This document shows positions 44,344 through 56,879 of a DNA stretch of 64,000 bases, piece by piece (the first letter of the stretch is position 1; every line of letters starts with the position of its first letter). The DNA comes from Calonectria ilicicola (taxonomy: Eukaryota > Ascomycota > Sordariomycetes > Hypocreales > Nectriaceae): NCBI GenBank assembly GCA_020809705.1, contig CP085827.1, positions 1,612,001 to 1,676,000 on the forward strand, written 5' to 3'. The notes below the pieces were generated by a model. That model did no database searches, was not told the DNA's origin, and was given only the letters and a program-made list of their open reading frames with translations. The translations under genes and the position numbers were made by a program.

Positions 44344-47300
44344 TTAGGCAAAATAGCTCTTCCACAGCACACCCTCCAAGTCCTCCAATTGCTCAGGGGT
44401 AAAGTACTGCAATATGTTAGCACGCGCTTCAACATAGCCACCCCCAGAGGGTAGGGCACATCTCCAACATACCTTCTGATCCACCGACCAGCTGTCCTGT
44501 CTAGTCTTTTTGAATTCACTCAAGATCGTCTTGGTTGCTTTTCCAACCACGCCAGGGTCACCGGCCGCTCTCCTGGCCAGCGTTGCTAGCACTTCGGGCA
44601 TCCACACCGGTGGCGGAGTCGCGTAGGGGAATGCCTCAATCAAGGCACCCAGTCCTAGGACTGCTGCATGCCGTCTCGTGATTTGCTTGTGCACATCCAC
44701 CGGTGTATCGGTGCCTGCCACCTGTCGCCCTCGCTTGGGCATTGGGTTGCTTCGAAGCTCGTTTTCGAACCGATCCTTGAGCTTCCCAATCATCGGGTCG
44801 CGGATACGACGGGGCGAGCATCGAATCATGCCTGCAAGGGTAGTAGATGCGCACGAGCGCACCTCCAGCTGCGAGTCGCCGAGCATGTCTGACACCGCAT
44901 TGAAAAGCAGGTCTCGCTCAGGGGCCCGGGTCAGGAAAATACGCCTAAAGTATATCACCTGCATGTTCACGAGCGCCCGCAGTCGCTGGTGCCAGCTGGT
45001 TGCAGTCTGGCCGATCCGGATAAGCGCCTTGATGAAGTCGGCGTCCTCTCCATCTCGGAACGGAATGTTGGGGAGGTGGCGGTATACGTGATAAGCTAAC
45101 CTCATCAGCTCGGGATCTTCCTTGACATCCATCATGTGGAGGAGTTCCTCCATAAACAGTGTGGGGAAGAAGGGCACGAGTTGAGTGCATTCATGAGATG
45201 TGAGGGTGGAGTCCAGCCACATCAGCACAGTCTTGGATCCGGAAGTGTAAGAACAAGGGGTTTGCTGGCCAGGCGTTCTCTCGTGACGCCATTTTTCGAG
45301 GCGGTCAAAGACTTCGTTGATTGTTGCCGAAAACTCCTTGTCGGGCTGGTAAGGCCGGATGCCAATGGACGAGGCTGATTTGTTCGCCTCGAGAAGTTTG
45401 TCTACGTTCTCAAAGGACTCGTGGTATCGTGTCTTGTAGATGACGGAAATTACACGACCGATTGCCTCACGGACTGCCTTGTAGGGATGGTCGATGTGAG
45501 CCAAGAAGTCCTCAAGGATGGGCTTGTCATGGCGGAAGTGCCATGAGCCATCTGCCACGATAAATTCTAATAGATGGACCTTGGATGACTCTTTGAAAGC
45601 AGCATTGGATGTCATGTCTAAGCGGAATGCTCGGAGGGTGTCAACGATCTCGTGTGATCGTCGAGGGTCCTTTGAATCAAGGATGAGGTGTAGGCATGTG
45701 AGCCAGTACTGCAGGTTCTCAGGGGTCAAGTCGTCTGCAAATATTTTGAGGATAAACGGCGCAGCAAATTCCCAAACCCGGTTTCGAATCTCAGGGGGGT
45801 CATCACTAGAACCAGCCAACAGCGCTCCCAGGATTTCTGACGTTGCTCGGTGCTGGTGCTTGTCGTTACCATCACCATACACATCCTTGGTCAGTTCCTT
45901 GATATCATCCATGGTCACTACGGTCTTGCCATAGTGCATAAGGTCAAATACGTGCATGAGGAGATAAACATTACTCATGCGGAATCTATCCGTGGAGGCA
46001 TCTCGTGGTTCTTGCTTGAGATAGTCAAAGCACTGCGAGAACCATTCTCGAGTCAAAATCTTGCCAATCCGCTCTCTGACATCAGTCTCTGCTTTGTCAT
46101 AAGAATCAAAGGGAAGCGGCTTAGCGCGGAATGCGGTAAACTGCTTGCCCCAGACGAGCCAACCGGGGTGGTCAGAATCGACCATGTATTCGGCGTTTTC
46201 TGGCTTCTCAAATGATTCCAAGAATCGCTTTGTAAACTCGGCATCACCCTTCTTGACTGGAACTACGACTCGATTTCTATCACCAGTTTCTTTTTCAAGA
46301 AGGTAATTACGGTAGTCATGCCCGTACACTGCACGCATGTCAATGGCTGTAAACACTGAGGTGAATGCGTTGAGGTAATATCCCCTTAGACCAGGATGAG
46401 GGTCGTTGGTGCCGTAGGCAACCAGGTCAACGAATTCTGCGGGGGCAATTCCAACGAATCGGAGGCACAGGTTGGTAGCGAAGATGGCGCAGCGCGTTGC
46501 AATCTTCCAATGAGCACCCTTGGCAAGACGTGTTAGCTCCAAGCCCAATTCTGCCTTGGAGTTCTCTACCCTCTTCCGGCGTTCGAGGATAAATTGGTGT
46601 CGAGAATCGATTGCAGCATCAACATTCTCGGCAGGTTTGATGGTACGCACAACATCGTCATCTAGGATAATCATGCGCTCAAATGGCTTGCCAAAATCAA
46701 TCAGGGTATACAGTGCCGAGGATCCAAGATTTTGGATGGACGGCTTATCAATACCAGCCGTTTCAATGTACAGGCGCATAGCCTCTGGGGCAAATCGCCA
46801 GTCTTTAAGCAGCGTCTTGATCAATGATGTAAATAGCAGAGTGTACATGCCACCCTTGATTCGATCATGCTCATTGTTTTCAATGGCATTTCTAAACTTT
46901 TGGAGAATGACAGGGATGACTAGAGGTCGTCCTCCAATGAGAGACTTGAGGGAGGAATCCTGGGCGCTCTGTGCTACCCGACGCACATCGGCATAGAGCG
47001 ACAGACTCGAGTCAGCGAGATCCAACAATAGCCGCTTGTCCAATTCACTCTTCTGCCTTGTGGATGCGTTGTGTTTTCTGCGCAACAGCTGGTACGCCTC
47101 AGCTCTCTTGATGAGCAGAGGTCGAGGGTACACCTTGCGGAGACCCTTGATCTTGAATGCTGCAATGTCTGCCTTGTAGAGCCTGAGGTGCCTTTCCAGC
47201 GGGTGGGCAGATCGCTCGATGCCGACATCGGTGATCCATGTGCGATAAGCAGCATAGAGGGCGGTGAAGCTGTTGACATCATCCTCCTGGTTTTCGTTAA

Positions 47301-50300
47301 GGAATGAGTGGGTACGAGTAAGCAGGTGCCCAAGCTCATCTCGGAGGTCGTGAATTTTCTTGTAGGCAGGATCGCTGTGCTTCAGGACATATCCGGCCTT
47401 GTATCGGTACTTGGGTCGAAGCTCTTCATCCTCAGCGACTTCGGCAAGAGGGTCCTCGTCAATCATCAACTCATCTTCGTCATCGCCCATTTCGTGATCC
47501 TCCGAAACATTGAGGCCCGCAGCGCGCTCTGGGTCAAACATGGTAGCCATGCCCGATGTAACGAGACGGATTTGCTGCATAAGCCTCGATACCTCATCGG
47601 ACCACTCCTTGTTCTTTCCTGTCCTGCTGACAGGTGGATTATCGCTCATGAGGAGCTCCAGCTGCTCTTTAGCCGACTTGGTCTGCCAAGCGAAGAGCTC
47701 CACAGCGAAATCGATCTCGGGCGGCGACGGCTGATGCCAGCGAATGGTGAGATCAGCTGGCGCTGTAGTCTTTCCCCAATCGTCAACATCGATGCCGCGC
47801 TTGATGACCTCGGGCTCGTAGAGCGCATGGTCAATTGGGTAAGTGTGTGTCAAGTTGAGAAGGAGATGATGAATGTAGTTGGAGATGAGAATTGTTGGCA
47901 AACCGCGGCACTTTTCCTGCATGTACTCTGCGATTCCCTTTAGGTCATCCTTGTACTTGAGCACCTCGCTACCGACATGGACAACAGCCATGGCAAGCAT
48001 GCTGACATACCAAACCAAGGCCCGGTCGCGGGGTAGGTAGTCGGTCCCACTGCTTCGATCCGAAGCAGCATTGTTAAAGTCGATTTCGTTGCGGATACTG
48101 ACAACGAGCATTGGAATAAATACCTTTAGGGTCTTTTCGGGGTTCACTTTGCAGAGTGCATTCAAGATCCATGCCATGGCATCTCTAGCTTGATGAACGA
48201 CATGGCTGGAAACAAAGGTAGCAATCTTGTCAAGAGCCATCTCGAACAACTCTGGTGACAGCGATGCGAACAACGGCGAGAGTGCCGCTGGCAGAGCGTT
48301 GATGACATTGTCCTCTGGCGTTCCGCCTCGGACTTGATTGGCATCAGGTAGATTTTCCAAGAGGGTGAAAACCTTCCCTAGAAGGGTAAGGATGAATTCA
48401 CCAAACCCAGTGGTCGATGACCGCAGAATATTGGCCTCGTCCTCATCAGTCAGCTCATTTTTGTAGTCAATCTTGACGTTTTGGCCGTCACGCTCCATGC
48501 GGTCCATTTCACCTTGCACCCACTGCATGGCCAGGGCGGTGTCATGGATGTGGGTGTCCTCCTTTGTCAGGGGCATCATGGGAATGCTGTAAGCCACACT
48601 TTGGATAAAGTTGAGAGTGTACTGAGTCTTGTTGAGATCATTGGCGTCGATGCCCGGCAGGGCAAGAGCCAATAGAGCAGTAATGTGGCATCGGTATCCC
48701 TTATGCTTGGACATGATATTGGCAATCATCTGCAGCCCGTTCAAACTAGAGGTTGTCCTGTGGACCTCGACTAAACCCTGCAAACTCGGGTAAAATCGCT
48801 GCAATGCACCTGGCAGAACCAAGTCTGGCTCCAGGTATGCAAGGCCCTGCAGAGCGCTGTAATAGTAATACGAGACTCTGCTGCTCTTTGAGAACAGACC
48901 CATGAATGTGACTTCTTTCAGGGAGAGCACAAATCGCTTCTTTAGCTCTTGGTTGATCCGGCGCTCCTGGGGAATGTCGAGCTCGCCGCTCTGTTCACGG
49001 TTCCATCGCGAGACGAAAGCCTCAGTTAGGTACAGGGTGAGCTGGCCTAGCATAGTAGTCCAGGAGCCTTGGTTGGAAGGATGGAAAAAGGTATCAATGG
49101 ACTCCATGAAGCCTTCTAGGCTGGACATGATGGAGTCCTCCTCCTTCAATGAGGCGGGGGAGAGGGAGCTCACGATCAGGCGAGAAATCATATACGCCAC
49201 GGGGTACTTCTTCTTGTCCTTTTCCACATATGCGCCAGCGCCAGACAGATAATCCAGGCCAGTGTATGGAGAGGTGGCTTGGCCAACGGGGATCTGGGTC
49301 AACCGCAAAATGGCGGTAAATATCAAGTCTGACTGGTCTTTGGTAAAGATTCCATGGCTGGCGAATGGGACATGGGCACAGTGCATGTGGTCCCTAGCCA
49401 TGCGGGAAAACACATCGATAAAAAAGATATCAAAGGCCTTGGAGCGGTTGATGATGGACCACAAATGGAACAGGGTTGGGAAAAACTCGCTGGGCTGTGA
49501 CTGGAGCTCATGCACAGGCGCTGGATGGCTGGGCAATAACGCATTGAGGACACCAACAACAATGAAGGCATTCGGCAATTCGTTTACGCTGAAGTATGGC
49601 AGGAACTCTTGCAGCATGGCGCGACGATCGGCGGGGTCAAAGTATATATGAGCGTGGGTGCACAGCTTTAGGAGCTGCTTGGCTGTTCGTCGCCGATTAC
49701 TCTGGTGGGCGGGCACTTCGGAGGGGAGGACCCAGGCCTTGATTTCGTTCCATAGCGGCCGCCAGTCGAGTGTGAGGTCCTCGCCGGGTTTGAGGTAGTG
49801 GTTTTTTCTGCGGAACCAAGTCAATGTCTAGTTACACGGTGGCAGGGGAGCAACGCACCTGGTCAGGGTCATGACCATGCGCAGGAACCGGTCAGCGGCA
49901 GTGGCGTCTAGGCCAGGAGAGAGGGCGAGGGAGTAGTAGAGTTTGGCCAGTTTCGCCCGCAACTCCCTCGTCATCTCGAACTTGAGCGTCAGCCATCCTT
50001 GCAGCTCCCTCGTCCAGTGCAGAGCGCCGGGAGAGAAGTCCTCGGCCTTGACGGCAATGTAAAGCTGCTTTAGGATGCCCTGGAGGGCAGCATCACGCTG
50101 CACCTCTGCCTCAACCTCGAAGGGAAGTTGCTGGAAATAGGCAAAGGTGCGAGGGCGGTAGCGCTTCTTGTCGTCCTCATCCGACTTGGAGCAGGGGATG
50201 CCGGGGGATGTGGCACGAGAGATGGGCTCGTACGGTATGAAGCTAGACAACAGGTGTGATGCCGTCGCAGCGGGCAGGGCTCCATGAGAGCCCGACGGGC

Positions 50301-50322
50301 GGGGGCCAATGTTTTCGTCCAT
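44344..50322 (-). CDS. BLM10: Proteasome activator BLM10/PA200
   Basis: Exons 50322-49859, 49807-44473 and 44406-44344, with introns of 51 nt (GTGCGT..CGCAG) and 66 nt (GTATGT..TTGCAG), give 1953 aa. BLM10/PA200 is a large HEAT-repeat ring-cap that binds the ends of the 20S proteasome and opens its gate, in the nucleus and during stress and assembly. The long helical solenoid without other domains, the middle acidic loop (MGDDEDELMIDEDPLAEVAEDEE) and the C-terminal block WSVDQK-YFTPEQLEDLEGVLWKSYFA are all as expected. The third exon is short and contributes the end of the protein. The last three residues are Y-F-A (TAT TTT GCC TAA); yeast Blm10 ends Y-Y-A. The ATG at 50322 has a good context (CGACCATGG). 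It is one of the two longest genes in the window's housekeeping block. Confidence 0.93.
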
Positions 50323-52263
50323 GGTCGAGTCGTGGCGGTCGTGGTCGAAACGAGGCAAAAGAGAAGTTGTCGCAGAACCCAACCAACAAATGTTGGCAAC
50401 AGGCAAGCGGCGTGCTGGGCCGGCCTGGGGTGGATGGCCGGGGGGGTAGCTCGCAGCTCAGCTCAGCTCGGATGACCAGAAGCTCGGGGAGGGAGGGGGA
50501 GGTTCGAGGTTATATGGACGGGCGGTGGCTTCGAAAGGTGCCCATGGGGATACGACGGCTGTATAAGATGCGCGTCGGATGCAAGTGACGATGCCAGGAG
50601 GGGTTGTTGGGGGACTGTTGAAAGAAGAGGGAAGTGGAGGATTAAGTGGGTGACGGGAGTCAAAGGGTGGCAGCTACCAGACAGCATGTGTGATGATGAT
50701 GCCAGCAGCAGCCTAATTTTTACTGGGGACAAACGCTCAGCGAACGAGGTCCCCTAAGACTGTGGAGTTACGTCGATTTGGGGGGGGTTCTGGCGCGTTC
50801 CTAGGTGCAGGTGGCCGCTGTGGGATGGACTACGTAGTGGATTAGCAGCATAACCCCGCCTGTAATTCCGGGGAGCACAGAGGTAGGTCTTTGCAAGCGG
50901 CAGGTGGAGCAGTCCGTCCGTACTTGGTGACAAGCCGCTGTGCGCGAACTGCGCGCCTCTGCCGGAGTACCCGCTACCTGTCGTTGGCCCCCTTCATGAC
51001 TTGACTACCCTTGGGAAATTCACCCCTCGAGCCATCCCCTCCCCCCTCCCCCCTCCCCCCATATTTACCCTGCTCACTATTGTACAGTACAGCGTCATGC
51101 GCAAAAAAGCAAACGTGATTGATTGAATGCTTCCTGCGATGCAACATCAACACCGGCATCAACATCAACAAACAAACCAATTCTTCTCTCAACTTCCAAG
51201 ATTCTGCCAGCACAGCAAACTGCATAATCCTCCTTTCATCCAATGTGCATCACCTGCGTCTGCCAGCGTGACCAAGTTCTTCTCGATGCTTCTCTCGCTT
51301 CGCGCAACGTCCAATCCCCTGGCAGACTCGCAGGAGTCGAGTCGGGATACCCAAGACTCGTCCCGGCAGGCCTACCATCTCCCTGTCCCTGTCTCTGATG
51401 GCTCGACCACGATCCAATAGGGCCCACGATTCAACTCCTGACGAGCCCGGTGCCGCGGGTATTGCTTGCTTCTGCATCCCTCTGCAGTCCGGCGGAGCAA
51501 TGTTATCATCCATGTTTAAAAGCCACGGCGTCGCAGACGGCCCAATGAATCTCCTCTGTTGCTTGTTTTTTTGAGCAACAATGACACGGCCGGCAGAATC
51601 AGCCAAAGAGCGTTGCATTGTTTGCTCATCAGTCGAACCTTCTAGTCACCCCGTCACCGCGCAGTCATGCTACTGCTTGGCAGCGTTTGGATCCAGATTG
51701 CAGCGAGCTTGGTGCTTCACACTTGTTGTACGCTATGCGGTCGCCACTCTGCGCCGCCCGTCACTGCCGTCGTGCGGCTTGCCGGAGTCTGCGCGTCCTT
51801 GTCATGCCTGCAGCTTACCACCGGCATAGTGAGCCAATGCCATGGCTGATCAGAAATCACCTGGAGCTTTTGATGTGACTGCCGCCAGTTGAGGCAATCC
51901 AGCGGTATCTCCATCACCACGCTAGACCATCTCGAGTGTCGTCCAGGAAGCACAGCACAGAAAGCACGACATCCCTGTCCCAACGTCCCATCCGAATTTC
52001 CATCATGGTCCGAAGCCAAGAGCCAGTTCGGGCCCGGTCCCCACTCTTCGGCCGAGTCTCCCGCGGACAAGAAGCCCCACATTGGCAGCATTGTCTCCGA
52101 AACCAAGCCGTCCCGAGTGGTTTCAGTCGGGTTCTATTCCCTAGAAACATAACGCCGTTCACGTCGCACGTAAGCATGCCTAGTTTTAAAAATTAAACAA
52201 AAAAAAAGGGGCTCATTGGGCCCGACTGGTTTATTGCTACATTTATCACCATTATTAGGTGTA
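50323..52263. other. Intergenic region, 1.9 kb
   Basis: Between BLM10 (upstream side) and the 3' end of the next minus-strand gene. A C-rich tract at 51036-51060 (runs of CCCCCC split by T) could form unusual structure. No gene is seen; overlapping open frames on both strands at 51236-51830 are of random look. Confidence 0.45.
51036..51060 (+). repeat. C-rich/pyrimidine tract
   Basis: The sequence is CTCCCCCCT repeated three times with C-runs of six, so its complement has G-runs of six that could fold as a G-quadruplex. It sits about 0.7 kb upstream of the BLM10 start. Confidence 0.7.
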
Positions 52264-53997
52264 CTAATATTCTAATTTGTAAAAAGGTTCATCCGTTTGC
52301 GCCTGGGAAACGCTCTTCCTGCGAAATATCTTGTTGGCTATTTGACGTACACTCATACGTCGTGAAGGTGGTCTGTCGATCTTTTCGGTCTTTTCGACCG
52401 TTTGGGGCTTGTCTGCCTCAATATATATGTTCTCAACCGTTGGCCGTCGGCCTTCCTCACTCACGCGCGGTACCACAAATCTTTTAACGAAGCCGGTCGA
52501 AGACATGGATCTTCGACGGCCTACCGGGCTCTCCTGAGACGGGAGCTCCCTTAGACTGGGTGCGGGGCTTGGTGATGGTAGAGGTGGGTTTTGTTGTGTA
52601 GGTGGTATTGCAATACTGTTCCGCATCGGAAGGCCTTGTGCCTTTTGTGGAAACGAATTGCTCAAAGTTCGGCGTTGCAGTGTTGCGGGCGGAGGGCGGG
52701 ATACGGCTGTAGCTGGCCATCCCTCTTGCCGAAGGTGGAGCCAGGCAGCTGATGCCACCATTAATAGTTTAATATCTTCCGGGACGGCTTTTGTTACGCG
52801 ACCTTCCTGAGGAGTAGTACCGTTTGCAAGCCAATCCGGTGACCCTGTGGGGTCCGTTCCCGTTGGTCGTGTGGGTGGATATCGACCACTTGACGCCGAC
52901 ATTGTGTTGTATGTGTCAAACACGTCCAGCGTATTTGACAGGAGGCTGCCCATGATGGGATGTCTCCTCGTATCTGGGTGGATCATGCTAAAAGTCCACT
53001 TCAAATCGGGAGGAGCTGGGCTCGACGGAGGCGTCGTCACACTTGAGCCCACCCGAGAGGGTGATGAAAAAGCCGAAACAGCCTTCTTGACCCAGCGAGC
53101 CGTGCTTATTCGACCTCGCTCATCCACTCCAATAAATTCGTAAGAGCCATTGGCCATTAAACTCGACTCCCAAGTTGAGCCATCCTCCATTACGATTTCA
53201 CAGGCATCGTCTCCCATGTGAGGCAATGGGCTGATGATTGCAATTACATCTCGCTGATCTAAGCAGTCCTCTGGCTCAGGTGCGCCGGGGGCTGTTGGCG
53301 CATCGTAATCCTCGCTTCTAACCAGTAGCAAATCATTTAGTCCAAGTATTGGTTTTGCTCGAAACAAGCCAGGGCATTTTCTGGCAAGCTTCGGCATCAT
53401 CATGGAGCCAATGACGAGGCTTGCTGGCACCACATCAAAAGCAGGGTTGGGACGTTTATCAGTCAAGTCTTGTAATTGTAATAGCAGCCGTGGCCTGGCT
53501 GGTCCAAGCTTTCGTTGCTTTGGTCGTATTCTTGGAGCGGGGTGTGCGAGGAGAAACTGTGTTGATCTTCGAGGAGTTCGCTTGCGCTTCGTCCTCTTGC
53601 GCGTGGAGGATGAGCAATCGCTCATGTCACTTGCGTCTGAGAGGGTACCGGGACCCTCATCCTCGCTCTGGGGAGTTTCTGCGGGAGGCAATTCATCGTC
53701 GGTCTCGGGCTCGCGGAAGCGAACTGAGAGCTCCCTGCGAGGAGGCATGTAGTCTGAGGTTGGGCGTGGTCGAGTGGTTCGGGGCTCGATAGGGACGTGT
53801 TCATGATATGACCGAGGCCTGGAGGGAGGAGGGCCCGGCGACGGTGTGGGTGTAGTTGCTGGTGTCGTTCTCGTATCGGCGTCAGTTGGATGTCGAAGTG
53901 CGGATCGAATAAAAGGCAGGCGTCTCGGGTTCTGCTGGGGAGACTGTCGTGCCGAGTATTCGTGGCCGTGTAGGCTGGCGCCGGAGTGAAGAAACAT
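52264..53997 (-). CDS. Conserved fungal protein of unknown function, partly disordered
   Basis: A single exon of 577 aa. The N-terminal 180 residues are Pro/Arg/Ser-rich with basic blocks (RKRTKRKRTPRRS at about 135-147), which may be a nuclear signal. A more ordered part follows (about 165-330): 'RPRLLLQLQDLT', 'FDVVPASLVIGSMMMPKL', 'GLNDLLLVRSEDYD', 'WESSLMANGSYEFIGVDE'. The order of hydrophobic and charged residues suggests a folded domain of about 170 residues. The C-terminus (about 420-577) is again Ser/Pro-rich and ends KLEY. I do not recognise the family. The head of this gene is followed on its upstream side by the largest empty region of the window. Confidence 0.75.
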   Translation of the reverse strand: MFLHSGASLHGHEYSARQSPQQNPRRLPFIRSALRHPTDADTRTTPATTPTPSPGPPPSRPRSYHEHVPIEPRTTRPRPTSDYMPPRRELSVRFREPETDDELPPAETPQSEDEGPGTLSDASDMSDCSSSTRKRTKRKRTPRRSTQFLLAHPAPRIRPKQRKLGPARPRLLLQLQDLTDKRPNPAFDVVPASLVIGSMMMPKLARKCPGLFRAKPILGLNDLLLVRSEDYDAPTAPGAPEPEDCLDQRDVIAIISPLPHMGDDACEIVMEDGSTWESSLMANGSYEFIGVDERGRISTARWVKKAVSAFSSPSRVGSSVTTPPSSPAPPDLKWTFSMIHPDTRRHPIMGSLLSNTLDVFDTYNTMSASSGRYPPTRPTGTDPTGSPDWLANGTTPQEGRVTKAVPEDIKLLMVASAAWLHLRQEGWPATAVSRPPPATLQRRTLSNSFPQKAQGLPMRNSIAIPPTQQNPPLPSPSPAPSLRELPSQESPVGRRRSMSSTGFVKRFVVPRVSEEGRRPTVENIYIEADKPQTVEKTEKIDRPPSRRMSVRQIANKIFRRKSVSQAQTDEPFYKLEY

Positions 53998-56200
53998 ATT
54001 GAACCGGGCCAGAAGACTATGTCGAGATCATGCGGGAGGCGCGAGTAGGTCGAGATATAATAAGAGGATAGATGAGATTTGTTGTGTCAGACCAGGACTA
54101 GGCCAGTAAATGAGGTCAGGGAGAAGCAGGGAACGGTGAGAATGCAGCGTGATTGTATATGAGCTCAGCCAAGCGAAGGGGCGGTACTTGGTAGAGCCGA
54201 ATAGTTGAGTTGAGAGCCGTTCGGAAGACCGATCCCATCCAAACTGGCGGGCTGGGAGACCGGGGACAATGGTCTGACGGACCGGGATACGTGGTACGGG
54301 GTGGGACTCTGAGGTTGACCAGCCTGCGGCGTCCAGATGGGATCGCGAGTTGCAGCAGGGGACGAGTGGCTGTCCTGGGGTGGTCGATCGTGCGAGGTCG
54401 AGAGTGGGAGCAAAGCAAGCAAGCAACTTGGAAGACAAGAAGAGTGAGACAGCGAGGATGAGGGGGCTGAGGATAAAAGTAAAGGTGAGGTGCCGTATGT
54501 ACGGAGGGACAAGGTACCAGAAAAAGAGGTGGGAAGGGGTGTGGCATGGAGGTATATGGGGATGGAGGCGGAAATAGGCACGGCGCGGTGCGATTTGTGT
54601 GGGATGCGACTCGATCTTTGGTGACGCTCAAGTGGACGCAGGTCGCGTGGGAGCTCGGGCACGCATCCACACGGGGCGGGCCAGGATGAACCAGGGTTAG
54701 GCCTGGGGCCAAGAGTTAGGGCCCAGGGGGAGAGTTAAAGGGGGGGCGTCAAGCCAAGGCGCGATGGCAGAACAAAGAAGCAGCCGTATGGGTATGGCTG
54801 TGGTGTAGCGGTCACTGGGGGTTTTGGCGCAGGAACACGACGGCATGGGTAGACAGATGGATGCAAGGGAATGTTGGAAGCAACATCAGAGCTGTCAGGG
54901 TCGTAGCAGCAGCACGCAGCCGTAAGGCACAGAAGCGACACCGACTAAGCTGGGGAGCAGCTGTCGTGCATGTCGTCTGCCATATCGTTTGAATCGATGG
55001 CGGTCAGGGCAAGCAGCCTTGCCATCCCGAGTTAATGAGCTGACCGGGGGCGTGCTCTATCTGCATGTATCTATGGCGGCCTGGGATCTGGGACCGGGGA
55101 GGGAGCAAGGGAAAGGGGACATTTCCATCGACGCCGGCTTACGCATTGGTGCGATGTGCGGCCAGCCCGCTGGTGCAGCGCAGCCGCCGCCGAGTGGATG
55201 GCGCGTGTGAGAGGTGACAGAGATGGCCCCAGATTAATGGGGGGGGTGTAAGTGGTGTGGATGAACGTGTCCCGCCATGTAAGGAGGAGCAGAGAGTTAG
55301 ATGAGCGTCTCTGGCCGCTGGTGTCTGGGTGTGGGGGAATGGCTTCATGTAAGTTCCGAACTGGCTGTGCGCAAAGTGAGATGTGACTGGAGGAGCAGAG
55401 CAAAGCAAAAGCAAAGGCAAAGCATCGGGCCTCAAGACATGCAATCATGGGCGACCTGGCTGACGGTTGCTTTGAGAAGCAAAACCAGGCTGCAGGGCGC
55501 AATTGAGAAGAAAAATTAGAGGCCCAAATGCAGCCCTCCAAGCTGTTAGCCCAAAGTCCTAAGCGGGTGTGTGGTGTGTGTGGGCAGCCAGAAGGGGAGT
55601 GGGCGACGTTAAAGTGGAGGTGGGTGAGAGCCAGAAGATGGGAATGGGGACGTTCGTTCCCCTTTTGGGCCTGGCTCCAATTAGGATTTGCTCTGTTTGC
55701 ACGGTACGTATCGCACACGCATACTCGCTGAATGCACCGAGTATGCGCCTGCGCGCGCGTGTGTCTTTGTCTGCCCACCAGGCAGGTCATGTTCCAGGTT
55801 TGATCACACTTCTCTGAGCAGCTTGTCTCGCTTGCCCGTGTCAGCTTTGATTTGTTTGTGTTGTCTTTATTTCCTTTTTGGCGTGTGCTGCGACTTTGCA
55901 CGAGGGGCTGCCCTGTCGGCGTATTCGTATTTTGCGATTCCGAATTCACCTTTTCCATTTTTTCACAACTCGGCCACCACCCCTAACCCATTCAATCGTT
56001 TTTTTTTTTATGGCCTTCCCTGAGCTGGCCTCAATCTGGCGTCCTTACTAAATTGGTCACATGTCTAAGCTCCCGGGAGAAACGGCCTGGCAAGCTCAAA
56101 CCTACAGCTCTGAGCTCGCACGCGAGGCACTCTGCGCACCGTATAGATGGTTTTCTGTCAATGCCATTAACCAAGCAAGACATGCACACCGTAAGAGACA

Positions 56201-56476
56201 ATGAGCGACCATAACTCAGAAGCAAGGCGCGAAACCCGCACGCATCATAGCACCGATCTGAATCATTTGCTCTCACGCAAGGGCCGCCAGATGACATGGG
56301 ACGATTTTCATCCGTCTCCCTCCACATCTGGGTCTCAGGTCCCCCCGTCCGCTATCCGAGTGGCCCAGTCGCATCATCTGCTGCATCAGAAAGCGTCCGC
56401 TGAAAAGGTTGAGCGCAGGCCTGCTGCCAAGAAGCGACGATCATCTGGCACTGTGCTAGATGCGGGAGCCCTGTAG
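56201..56476 (+). CDS. Possible small hydrophilic protein
   Basis: 91 aa, ATG in an AC-rich context, ending in a basic stretch (KVERRPAAKKRRSS) that could be a nuclear signal. No domain is recognised and the codon use is not clearly coding. It may be chance; I list it because of its position in an otherwise empty 5.5 kb. Confidence 0.2.
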   Translation: MSDHNSEARRETRTHHSTDLNHLLSRKGRQMTWDDFHPSPSTSGSQVPPSAIRVAQSHHLLHQKASAEKVERRPAAKKRRSSGTVLDAGAL

Positions 56477-56855
56477 GACATGTGTGGCTGGCAGACCAGG
56501 GGCACCGGCGCTCTCAGCGACGCCGTACTCGTACAATGACAATAGAATGACAGTGGAGGTGGGATTCCATCCCGCCGGCGCCCCCAAAACCAAAAGAGGT
56601 GACGTGCCCATCCGCTGAGAGGGCGCTGAGATTGTGGCTCACCAGGGGCAGGCCCAGGGGGTTGGTTAATTGCTAGCGCTGGGGAATGGCTTTAATTAGT
56701 GAGGTGAGCTGTGAGTGAGGTGAGGCGAGGCGAGGTGGCGATTCGGAGCGGCATGCGATGGTCCCGAGTCCGAAATGACAAGGGCCCCAGGACTCCTTGA
56801 CGCACGACACCGATGATGATGGGACAAGGGCACGGATCCAGGCGGGAGGACCAAC

Positions 56856-56879
56856 AAAAAAAAAAAAAAAAAAAAAAAA
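56856..56879. repeat. Poly-A tract, 24 A
   Basis: A homopolymer run of 24 A. Its length may be uncertain because of sequencing error. Confidence 0.85.

Noticed and set aside
54116..54712. 198-codon minus-strand frame upstream of the gene at 53997
   Set aside because: Pro/Ser/His-rich translation of a CT-rich leader; three frames are open at once, a sign of low complexity.
55071..55958. 295-codon minus-strand frame in the 5.5 kb gap
   Set aside because: Rich in Cys, His and Thr as expected from GT-rich sequence, with no hydrophobic core; looks like chance.
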